DNA from: Ewingella americana | Lineage (GTDB): Bacteria; Pseudomonadota; Gammaproteobacteria; Enterobacterales; Enterobacteriaceae | Direction of reading: 5' to 3' | Assembly (NCBI RefSeq): GCF_006438725.1 | Contig: NZ_RCZD01000009.1 | Span: 124,001-188,000 of the forward strand | DNA: 64,000 nt | Shown: positions 57,452 to 64,000 of the stretch, piece by piece | Numbering within the stretch: position 1 is the first letter of the stretch | Layout: every line of letters starts with the position of its first letter | The notes under the pieces: generated by a model | The model's database searches: none | What the model was told of the DNA's origin: nothing | What the model saw: the letters and a program-made list of their open reading frames with translations, nothing else | Program-made: the position numbers and the translations under genes

Positions 57452-58987
57452 ATGACGACAAAGACCCAGGAACATACCACTGAAAACAAACGCCTGAGCG
57501 ATGGACCGGACTGGACGTTTGAATTATTGCAGACTTATCTCGAAGAAATTGATCGGGTTGCGAAGTCTTACCGACTTGATACCTACCCACACCAAATTGA
57601 AGTCATCACGTCCGAACAAATGATGGATGCCTATTCCAGCATCGGCATGCCGATCAACTACACGCACTGGTCTTTCGGCAAAAAATTCATCGAAACCGAG
57701 CAGCGTTATAAGCACGGACAGCAAGGGCTGGCGTATGAAATAGTCATCAACTCCAATCCTTGTATTGCCTATTTGATGGAAGAAAACACCATGACCATGC
57801 AGGCTTTGGTGATGGCGCACGCCTGCTACGGGCACAACTCTTTCTTTAAGAACAATTATCTGTTCCGCAGCTGGACCGATGCCAGTTCAATTGTGGATTA
57901 TCTGCTGTTCGCCCGCCGCTATATCAGCCAGTGCGAAGAGCGCTACGGCGTGGAAGAGGTAGAGCGGCTGCTCGATTCGTGCCATGCGCTGATGAATTAC
58001 GGCGTAGACCGCTATAAAAGACCACAAAAGATTTCGCTGATTGAAGAAAAAGCACGGCAGGAAAGCCGCGAAGCCTATCTGCAAAGTCAGGTGAATTCGC
58101 TATGGAAAACACTGCCGCGCAAAGACAATGTCGATGCGCCAGAACAAATCCGCCGCTTTCCGTCCGAGCCGCAGGAAAACATTCTCTACTTTATGGAAAA
58201 GAATGCGCCGCTTCTGGAACCCTGGCAGCGTGAAATTTTGCGTATTGTGCGCAAAATAAGCCAGTATTTTTACCCACAGAAACAGACGCAGGTCATGAAC
58301 GAGGGCTGGGCTACCTTCTGGCATTACACCATCCTTAATCATCTGTATGACGAAGGGAAAGTGTCGGAAAAATTCATCCTCGAATTCCTCCATAGCCATA
58401 CTAATGTGATTTTCCAGCCACCGTATAATAGCCCCTACTACAGCGGAATTAACCCCTATGCGCTTGGGTTCGCCATGTTCCAGGACCTCAAGCGTATTTG
58501 TCAGTCACCGACGGAAGAAGACCGTTATTGGTTCCCGGACATTGCGGGATCTGACTGGCTGGAGACGCTGCATTTTGCTATGCGCGATTTCAAAGATGAG
58601 AGCTTTATCAGCCAGTTCCTGTCGCCGAAAGTCATGCGTGATTTCAAACTCTTCACCGTGCTCGATGACGACCACAATAATTATTTGGAAATCGCGGCGA
58701 TTCATAATGAGGAAGGTTACCGGGCGATTCGTCAGGAGTTATCGGCCCAATACAATCTGAGCAACCATGAACCGAATATTCAGATCTGGAATGTGGACTT
58801 ACGTGGAGACCGTTCGCTAACGCTGCGCTACATCCCGCAGGACCGTGCGCCTCTGGATAAAAGTCGTCGGGAAGTGATGAAGCATATTCATCGCCTGTGG
58901 GGCTTTGATGTGTTTATGGAGCAACTCAATGAAGACGGTGGCGTAGAATTACTGGAGCGTTGCCCGCCTCGCCCAACACCGTTGTGA
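57452..58987 (+). CDS. ycgB: YcgB, SpoVR-family protein
   Basis: The product has 511 residues (E. coli YcgB has 510). GAGGGTGGCGGCTT precedes the ATG. The family is nearly invariant: RLSDGPDWTFELLQTYLEEI, DTYPHQIEVITSEQMMDAYS, NEGWATFWHYTILNHLYDEG, and C-terminal IWNVDLRGDRSLTLRYIP. Its histidine/glutamate-rich centre suggests a metal site. SpoVR proteins co-occur with YeaG (PrkA) and YeaH (DUF444) and join them in a stress system; here, as in E. coli, ycgB is separate from yeaGH (6.7 kb away), beside fadR. Confidence 0.95.
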   Translation: MTTKTQEHTTENKRLSDGPDWTFELLQTYLEEIDRVAKSYRLDTYPHQIEVITSEQMMDAYSSIGMPINYTHWSFGKKFIETEQRYKHGQQGLAYEIVINSNPCIAYLMEENTMTMQALVMAHACYGHNSFFKNNYLFRSWTDASSIVDYLLFARRYISQCEERYGVEEVERLLDSCHALMNYGVDRYKRPQKISLIEEKARQESREAYLQSQVNSLWKTLPRKDNVDAPEQIRRFPSEPQENILYFMEKNAPLLEPWQREILRIVRKISQYFYPQKQTQVMNEGWATFWHYTILNHLYDEGKVSEKFILEFLHSHTNVIFQPPYNSPYYSGINPYALGFAMFQDLKRICQSPTEEDRYWFPDIAGSDWLETLHFAMRDFKDESFISQFLSPKVMRDFKLFTVLDDDHNNYLEIAAIHNEEGYRAIRQELSAQYNLSNHEPNIQIWNVDLRGDRSLTLRYIPQDRAPLDKSRREVMKHIHRLWGFDVFMEQLNEDGGVELLERCPPRPTPL

Positions 58988-59011
58988 GCCAAACAAGGCC
59001 GATTCAGGCTA

Positions 59012-59038
59012 TTAAAAAAGGGCGCTGCGGCGCCCTTT
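59012..59038. terminator. Terminator between ycgB and fadR
   Basis: AAAGGGCGC and GCGCCCTTT form a 9-bp stem with a 4-base loop; six A on the left give the U-tract for fadR on the minus strand. Confidence 0.85.
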
Positions 59039-59068
59039 CCTGTGGTTTACGTTTACGGATGTTGCTGA

Positions 59069-59788
59069 TCAGCGTTTTTTATCGGTCAGGTCACCAGGCA
59101 TGGCGCTTTGCATGCTGTGCCAGATTTCACCACTCTGACGGCCGTAATCACGCACGCAATCAACAATTTGATCATGGCTTTTTTCATCACAAATTTGTGA
59201 CAACTTCAGATAAAAAGTGATCGCCAGTTTACGTGCTTCAGGGTTGGAGAAATAATAACGACCAACGCGGGTATATAAACCACGCAATCCGTTAATAATC
59301 AGACCGTAAATTGGATTGCCGGACGCAAACGCTAAGCCACGGAATATGCCGTAATCCAGTTCGGTAAAGGCCTCGGAACTGTCAGAGACATCCTGCGCTT
59401 TCGCCAGGACCTTCTGGGTTTCTTCCGGGTTACTGCGCATGGCCTTACGGATAAATATCGTGGCGATGTTGGTTCTGACTGACAACAGATTATCAATCAA
59501 CTGCGGTACGCTGTCGTGATCAAGACGCGCCAGGGTTTCCAGGATATTTAACCCTGAGGTTTCCCAGAAGTTATTGACCTTGGTCGGCTTACCATGCTGA
59601 ATAGTCAACCAGCCATCGCGCGCAAGCCGCTGTAAAACTTCACGTAATGTGGTACGTGTAACGCCAATTAATTCTGAAAGCTCACGTTCGGCAGGTAGAA
59701 TAGTTCCCGGTGGAAAGCGGCTGTTCCAAATACTTTCAATGATGTACTCTTCGGCGAAACCGGCAGGACTCTGCGCCTTAATAACCAT
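59069..59788 (-). CDS. fadR: FadR, fatty acid metabolism regulator
   Basis: The product has 239 residues, the same as E. coli FadR. The N-terminal GntR winged helix is [20 protein letters not shown] (28-47, with the DNA-contacting Arg residues), followed by [19 protein letters not shown]. The C-terminal acyl-CoA-binding domain includes [21 protein letters not shown] and [16 protein letters not shown]. It represses fad genes and activates fabA/fabB; long-chain acyl-CoA releases it. Divergent from nhaB. Confidence 0.97.
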   Translation of the reverse strand: MVIKAQSPAGFAEEYIIESIWNSRFPPGTILPAERELSELIGVTRTTLREVLQRLARDGWLTIQHGKPTKVNNFWETSGLNILETLARLDHDSVPQLIDNLLSVRTNIATIFIRKAMRSNPEETQKVLAKAQDVSDSSEAFTELDYGIFRGLAFASGNPIYGLIINGLRGLYTRVGRYYFSNPEARKLAITFYLKLSQICDEKSHDQIVDCVRDYGRQSGEIWHSMQSAMPGDLTDKKR

Positions 59789-60029
59789 GTTTTTACGTTC
59801 CGTTTAGGACTTTTTATAAGCGATGTAATTCGGCTCATCATACCAGACGAAAATGGCATGTTATAGCGCCCTTTCGGAACTTATATTGAAACTGTGCATA
59901 GCTTGGCACTATTTTCCCTTAAATAAGCAGTTTTAGCACAATTTATTCATTCACTCCGCCTTGAATGGCTGAAGTGACTAGCCCAGGCTATTGATTTTAT
60001 TGAATTACAATCAGGAGAACGACAGCATC

Positions 60030-61607
60030 ATGGACATGACTTTCAGACACGCATTTGTCAAAAACTTCCTTGGCCAGTCACCTGTCTGGTACAAGCTGGC
60101 GATCATTGCCTTTCTTATTATCAATCCCTTGATCTATTTCCTGGTCAGCCCCTTTCTGGCCGGCTGGTTGTTGGTGGTCGAGTTTATTTTTACCCTGGGG
60201 ATGGCGCTGAAATGTTATCCGTTACAACCAGGCGGTCTGCTAGCCATTGAAGCGGTGATGATTGGCATGACCAGCGCGGACCGAATCCGTGAAGAGATTG
60301 CCTCGAATCTGGAAGTGATCCTGCTGTTGATCTTCATGGTGGCCGGTATCTACTTCATGAAGCAGTTACTGCTGTTTGTCTTCACCAAATTACTGCTAAA
60401 TATTCGCAGTAAAGTCGCCCTTTCGCTCGCTTTCTGTCTGGCTGCCGCGTTTCTTTCCGCGTTTCTTGATGCCCTGACAGTGATCGCCGTGGTGATCAGC
60501 GTCTCCGTCGGCTTTTATTCTATTTACCACCGGGTGTCGTCGAGCAGCGACGAACAAAACGATGTCAATGACGACAGCAGCTTCAGCGGCAATCAACAAC
60601 ATCATGCCATTCTTGAACAGTTCCGTGCTTTCCTGCGCAGCCTGATGATGCATGCTGGAGTGGGCACCGCACTGGGCGGTGTAATGACGATGGTCGGTGA
60701 ACCGCAAAATCTGATCATTGCTAAATCAGCGGGTTGGCAATTTGCCGACTTCTTCCTGCGCATGTCACCGGTTTCCGTACCCGTATTCATCTGCGGACTG
60801 CTGGTTTGTTTTACGGTAGAACGCTTTAGTTTATTTGGTTATGGCGCGCAATTACCCGAGCCGGTTTACGACGTCCTCAAGCAATACGACCAGAAAAATA
60901 CGGCCCAGCGCGATAAACAAGAGCGAATTAAGTTGGCTGTGCAGGCGGTTATTGGTGTTTGGTTGATTGTCGCGCTGGCTTTCCATCTGGCTGAAGTAGG
61001 ACTGATTGGTTTGTCGGTCATTATCTTTGCTACTGCACTGTGCGGCGTAACCGACGAACACGCCATCGGCAAAGCCTTCCAGGATGCCCTGCCGTTTACC
61101 GCATTATTGACCGTATTTTTTGCCATCGTGGCCGTGATAATCGAGCAGCATCTCTTTAGCCCGATTGTGCATTTCGTTTTGCAGGCTGAACCTGGCAACC
61201 AACTTTCCCTATTTTATCTGTTTAACGGACTGCTTTCGTCCGTTTCCGATAACGTGTTTGTCGGCACGGTCTATATCAACGAAGCTAAGGCCGCCCTGCA
61301 AAGTGGTGCCATTTCGCTGCAACAATTTGAGCTGCTGGCGGTTGCCATCAATACGGGCACTAACTTGCCGTCGGTGGCGACGCCAAATGGTCAGGCTGCA
61401 TTTCTGTTCCTGCTGACGTCCTCGCTCGCGCCGCTTATTCGCCTTTCTTATGGCCGGATGGTATGGATGGCGCTGCCTTATACTGTGGTAATGACGTTGG
61501 CGGGTTGGCTATGTGTCCAATTTTTATTGCCCGATATGACGGCGTGGTTCAGTTCGATGCAGTGGATATCTTTACCTCATGTTAACGAGGTTGTACCGAA
61601 CCATTAA
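60030..61607 (+). CDS. nhaB: NhaB, Na+/H+ antiporter
   Basis: The product has 525 residues from [20 protein letters not shown] (E. coli has 513), with AGGAG twelve bases before; a Met two codons in (MTFRH) is an alternative. It has about 12 membrane segments, with family blocks [53 protein letters not shown] and [20 protein letters not shown] near the end. It exchanges 3 H+ for 2 Na+. A loop at about 175-192 (Ser/Asp-rich) is longer than in E. coli. The dsbB gene follows after 187 bp. Confidence 0.96.
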   Translation: MDMTFRHAFVKNFLGQSPVWYKLAIIAFLIINPLIYFLVSPFLAGWLLVVEFIFTLGMALKCYPLQPGGLLAIEAVMIGMTSADRIREEIASNLEVILLLIFMVAGIYFMKQLLLFVFTKLLLNIRSKVALSLAFCLAAAFLSAFLDALTVIAVVISVSVGFYSIYHRVSSSSDEQNDVNDDSSFSGNQQHHAILEQFRAFLRSLMMHAGVGTALGGVMTMVGEPQNLIIAKSAGWQFADFFLRMSPVSVPVFICGLLVCFTVERFSLFGYGAQLPEPVYDVLKQYDQKNTAQRDKQERIKLAVQAVIGVWLIVALAFHLAEVGLIGLSVIIFATALCGVTDEHAIGKAFQDALPFTALLTVFFAIVAVIIEQHLFSPIVHFVLQAEPGNQLSLFYLFNGLLSSVSDNVFVGTVYINEAKAALQSGAISLQQFELLAVAINTGTNLPSVATPNGQAAFLFLLTSSLAPLIRLSYGRMVWMALPYTVVMTLAGWLCVQFLLPDMTAWFSSMQWISLPHVNEVVPNH

Positions 61608-61794
61608 CCGAGTATTTCTGAACATCAAAATAAAGGATTCTATAAGGCGTCGCATTAAATGAAATCACCCTATTCGGCGCCAAAGAGTGATGCTTATGCA
61701 CTATTTTTGACTAATTTTGAAATCAACGGGCTGGCAGCACGGGTGAATTGGTTTACACTGCCTGCCAGTAGCTTACTGCATGGAAAACAAAACT

Positions 61795-62325
61795 ATGTTG
61801 CAATATCTTAACCGTTGCTCTCAAGGGCGCGGTGCTTGGCTTCTGATGGCATTAACCGCTTTGGTTCTTGAACTCGTTGCTCTTTATTTTCAGCATGTCA
61901 TGTTATTAAAACCTTGTGTCATGTGCATTTATGAACGTTGCGCACTGTTTGGTATTATGGGCGCCGGGATTGTGGGTGCCATTGCCCCAAAATCGGGGTT
62001 ACGTTATGCCGGTATTCTGATTTGGATCTACAGTGCGTATGAAGGGATCCGCCTGTCATGGGAACACACCATGATTCAGCTGCACCCTTCACCTTTCGCG
62101 ACCTGTGATTTCGCGGCCCGCTTCCCAACCTGGTTACCGTTAGATAAATGGTTCCCGGCGGTGTTTGTTGCTTCGGGCGATTGCGCGGAAAAACAGTGGG
62201 AATTCCTGAGCCTCGGTATGCCTCAGTGGCTGGTCGTCGTCTTCAGCGTGTTTATGTTGATTGGCCTGCTGGTCTTGATTGCTCAGTTTGTAAAACCTAA
62301 GCGTCGTGATCTGTTTGGTCGCTAA
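61795..62325 (+). CDS. dsbB: DsbB, disulfide bond formation protein B
   Basis: The product has 176 residues from [10 protein letters not shown] (same as E. coli); an in-frame ATG five codons earlier is rejected. It has four membrane helices and the redox pairs Cys41-Cys44 (KPCVMCIYE) and Cys104-Cys130 ([14 protein letters not shown]). It reoxidises DsbA and passes electrons to quinones. The C-terminal [10 protein letters not shown] is conserved. Monocistronic or read from a weak promoter in the nhaB-dsbB gap. Confidence 0.97.
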   Translation: MLQYLNRCSQGRGAWLLMALTALVLELVALYFQHVMLLKPCVMCIYERCALFGIMGAGIVGAIAPKSGLRYAGILIWIYSAYEGIRLSWEHTMIQLHPSPFATCDFAARFPTWLPLDKWFPAVFVASGDCAEKQWEFLSLGMPQWLVVVFSVFMLIGLLVLIAQFVKPKRRDLFGR

Positions 62326-62355
62326 GACTCGCTCTGATTGACAAGATTTAAAACG

Positions 62356-62386
62356 AAAGAGGCGCCTCAACGGGCGCCTCTTTTTT
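62356..62386. terminator. Terminator between dsbB and a lipoprotein gene
   Basis: AAAGAGGCGCC and GGCGCCTCTTT form an 11-bp stem with a 6-base loop and six T. Confidence 0.9.
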
Positions 62387-62398
62387 ATGCTTCAACCG

Positions 62399-62857
62399 TT
62401 ACTTTGTACGCCACAAACGCAGCTGACCATACCAACCGCTGTCAGTTTCGTACTCCTGATGCGTGCCATTCGCGTCAATGATCTCTTCTGCAGAACGGCC
62501 GGTCATCGTACAGGCAAGGCTCACTTTAACCTTCCGTTGCCCGTTGACCAGGCGCAGGTCGACATATTCGTTAAACTGCAGTGCAGCAACCAGTTTGCCA
62601 TCGACGCGCACATACAGCGGACAGGTTCTTTCGAAAGGAATCACGGTCCACTGGTCCATGCGGTGAAGACGGACAATAGTTTTACCCTGCTCTGCTTTAT
62701 CTTGTTCGGCCTTACTCTGCTCGGCGCTTTGCGTTTTATTAGTCTGGTTTTCAGTCACAACCGCGGCGTTGAGGACTTGCGGTGCTGGCTGATACGGATT
62801 CTTCCCTGAACAACCGGCTAACATCAGCACGGCCAGCGCAATAAACGTTCTTTTCAT
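62399..62857 (-). CDS. Uncharacterised lipoprotein with KAEQ repeat linker
   Basis: The product has 152 residues from MKRTFIALAVLML, with AGGAAGACAACA upstream; an ATG nine codons earlier is rejected. The lipobox is LAG-C (Cys17), followed by SGK, so it is likely outer-membrane sorted. A linker with charged repeats (QSAEQSKAEQDKAEQGK, about 42-58) leads to a C-terminal beta-rich domain with two cysteines (ERTCPLYVRVDG and VSLACTMTG) and VRLHRMDQWTVIPFE. I do not recognise the family. It is co-directional with ycgN but 615 bp away from it. Confidence 0.85.
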   Translation of the reverse strand: MKRTFIALAVLMLAGCSGKNPYQPAPQVLNAAVVTENQTNKTQSAEQSKAEQDKAEQGKTIVRLHRMDQWTVIPFERTCPLYVRVDGKLVAALQFNEYVDLRLVNGQRKVKVSLACTMTGRSAEEIIDANGTHQEYETDSGWYGQLRLWRTK

Positions 62858-63070
62858 TGTTGTCTTCCTGAATTGACGAACCAATTGATATACAAATAAT
62901 TGATAGGCAAATGATAGCAGCGAGAGAAACTAAGGCAATGCATCAAACAGAGAATGTCGACTTTCCGTCTTTTTCAACAGCAAAAAACGCAGCGGCGGGT
63001 TCTGTTACAGGATTGACCAGGCTCGCATGACCGCTAATCAAAAAACACTTACCAGACATTGATTTAGTTG

Positions 63071-63099
63071 TTTACTAATGCCATGGCATTAGACATAAT
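63071..63099 (+). promoter_or_regulatory. Promoter with palindromic spacer (candidate operator)
   Basis: TTTACT (63071-63076) and CATAAT (63094-63099) are spaced by 17 bp. The spacer and its edges carry the 18-bp perfect palindrome CTAATGCCATGGCATTAG (63075-63092), positioned as a repressor operator would be. Confidence 0.5.
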
Positions 63100-63105
63100 C
63101 GCCGT

Positions 63106-63172
63106 CCACTTCATGTAGCAATGATTGGTAAGGCCTCGGGTATTTAAAAATACTCGGGGCTTTTTCTTTTTT
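63106..63172 (+). ncRNA. Candidate small RNA (about 65 nt)
   Basis: A transcript from the promoter above would start near 63106 and end at a terminator: GCCTCGGGTATTT pairs with AAATACTCGGGGC (63133-63160, two G-U wobbles), followed by TTTTTCTTTTTT. The stem pairs well only as plus-strand RNA, which supports that direction. Known sRNA families were not recognised. No ORF is present in it. Confidence 0.4.
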
Positions 63173-63472
63173 GCGCCTTCCCACCTGCATTTCGGCATCA
63201 GTATTGATCACCAGATAGCCCCTATGGCCGGTGTTAACCACTTAGCCCAGAAACACGCAAGCGCCAATCACACCATCAAATGGGCAAATCCAAACGTCAT
63301 TGCAAACTCAAAGGGCATACTTTTGTTCAGAGGGTTAAAGCATGTATGAGAATGGCGAGGGCAAAAACATCAGCAACTAAATGGTCATTTTAAACGCAGG
63401 ATTTACAGGTGATGCCCCGTATATGCCCCGCGCCATTTCACAGTGATAAATTTCTTCATTCACTTCAAGTGG

Positions 63473-63922
63473 TTACTTAGCCCAACTCGGCTTATTCATA
63501 ATGTGGTCCTGCCAGTCCTCAACATCATCTTCACGCACGGCGATGTAGCGTACTGAAATGCGCTCGGTATGCATCGCGGATTTGGAGGACTTATTGAGTA
63601 ACGGGTGCCAGGGCAGTAAAGGTTTACCCTCACCAACTAACCGGTACGCACAGGTCGGTGGCAACCAGTCAAAGGTGGTCAAATTTTCGCGGGTCAGTTT
63701 GATGCAGTCTTCTTCCAGTGTGAAACGACGTTCATAATTACGGCACTGGCAGGACTTAATATTCAGTTGATTACAAGCCACGTTGGTGAAATAGATTTCC
63801 TCAGTGTCTTCGTCGATCAACTTATGTAAGCAGCATTGCCCGCAACCGTCGCACAACGCTTCCCACTCTTCATCTGTCATTTCAGACAGTTTTTTTTGCT
63901 GCCAAAAATTGGGCTCAGTCAT
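63473..63922 (-). CDS. ycgN: YcgN, UPF0260 cysteine-cluster protein
   Basis: The product has 149 residues (E. coli YcgN has 153). The N-terminal cluster CDGCGQCC (near 24-31) is the YkgJ-type zinc or iron binding motif, with further cysteines in [20 protein letters not shown] and [10 protein letters not shown]-terminal family blocks: [20 protein letters not shown] and [13 protein letters not shown]. Function is unknown. It is read from the right edge of the window; the last 78 bases hold its promoter. Confidence 0.94.
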   Translation of the reverse strand: MTEPNFWQQKKLSEMTDEEWEALCDGCGQCCLHKLIDEDTEEIYFTNVACNQLNIKSCQCRNYERRFTLEEDCIKLTRENLTTFDWLPPTCAYRLVGEGKPLLPWHPLLNKSSKSAMHTERISVRYIAVREDDVEDWQDHIMNKPSWAK

Positions 63923-64000
63923 GGTGGGTATCCGGGTTAAGTAAAACGAGGGGGCCTATATAAACATTTTAGTGCAGAGATGCAAGTAAAGCTGCCCGAA

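Larger units (their letters stand above)
62858..63472. other. Gene-poor 615-bp gap with candidate sRNA
   Basis: This stretch lies between the lipoprotein gene and ycgN. It contains a plus-strand promoter with a palindromic spacer and a terminator (listed separately), a minus-strand decayed hydrophobic frame (63180-63318), and a direct repeat ATGCCCCG-TAT-ATGCCCCG near 63412-63430. A 74-codon plus-strand frame (63125-63349) spans the terminator and is not credible. Confidence 0.55.

Noticed and set aside
63125-63349. 74-codon plus-strand frame downstream of the candidate sRNA promoter
   Set aside because: Its 5' part is the intrinsic terminator hairpin and T-tract, so it is unlikely to be translated.

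Overview
The window is chromosomal DNA of a Gram-negative enterobacterium (order Enterobacterales). Most proteins are close in sequence and length to Escherichia coli proteins (TtcA, ZntB, TyrR, XthA, GapA, YeaG/YeaH, NadE, YcgB, FadR, NhaB, DsbB), and several E. coli neighbourhoods are kept: ttcA-fnrS-zntB, mppA-mpaA-ycjG-tpx-tyrR, topB-ydjA-sppA-ansA-pncA, yeaC-msrB-gapA-yeaD-mipA-yeaG-yeaH, and dadA-ycgB-fadR-nhaB-dsbB. The blocks are joined differently from E. coli, and locally missing genes (araD, selD, dadX) suggest a relative such as the Rahnella/Ewingella/Serratia/Yersinia group. That placement is inference. No rRNA, tRNA, IS element or CRISPR array was seen.

Region by region: 1-8.9 kb is an L-arabinose island (araC, araFGH transporter, araBA) whose divergent araF/araB control region carries two tandem AraC operator pairs. 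9-10.5 kb holds a yjjA-type secreted protein and a LysR regulator. 10.6-17.7 kb is a compact alginate/polyuronate utilisation locus: a GntR regulator, a DEH reductase-like SDR enzyme, a cytoplasmic PL17-type oligo-lyase, a secreted lyase and a divergent sodium/solute symporter, with a near-consensus CRP site between the divergent units. 17.8-28.6 kb is mostly core: nudI, a small lipoprotein between two copies of an 85-bp direct repeat, ttcA, an unrecognised 2H-phosphoesterase-like gene, the sRNA gene fnrS, zntB, a LysR/MFS pair, and the murein-peptide recycling genes mppA, mpaA and ycjG, followed by tpx.

28.7-33.9 kb is a single AT-rich 1743-residue RHS/YD-repeat protein inserted between tpx and tyrR, with a C-terminal domain that has a caspase-like His-Gly / Ala-Cys-Gly motif pair and no visible immunity gene. 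This is the clearest accessory insertion. 34-47.5 kb is core: tyrR, xthA-nudG, ynjH-topB, ydjA, sppA, ansA-pncA, yeaC, msrB, gapA, yeaD. 47.5-64 kb holds mipA, the stress operon yeaG-yeaH behind a consensus sigma-54 promoter, ydiY, nadE, a Bcr/CflA-like exporter, dadA, ycgB, fadR, nhaB, dsbB, a lipoprotein and ycgN.

Functionally, arabinose is imported by AraFGH and fed through AraA/AraB. Polyuronate is cut outside the cytoplasm, imported by the symporter, cleaved to monomer by the PL17-type enzyme and reduced by the SDR enzyme. MppA, MpaA and YcjG together import and dismantle murein tripeptide. Two items look least described: the RHS effector with its caspase-like tip, and a short candidate sRNA near 63.1 kb whose promoter spacer is an 18-bp perfect palindrome.
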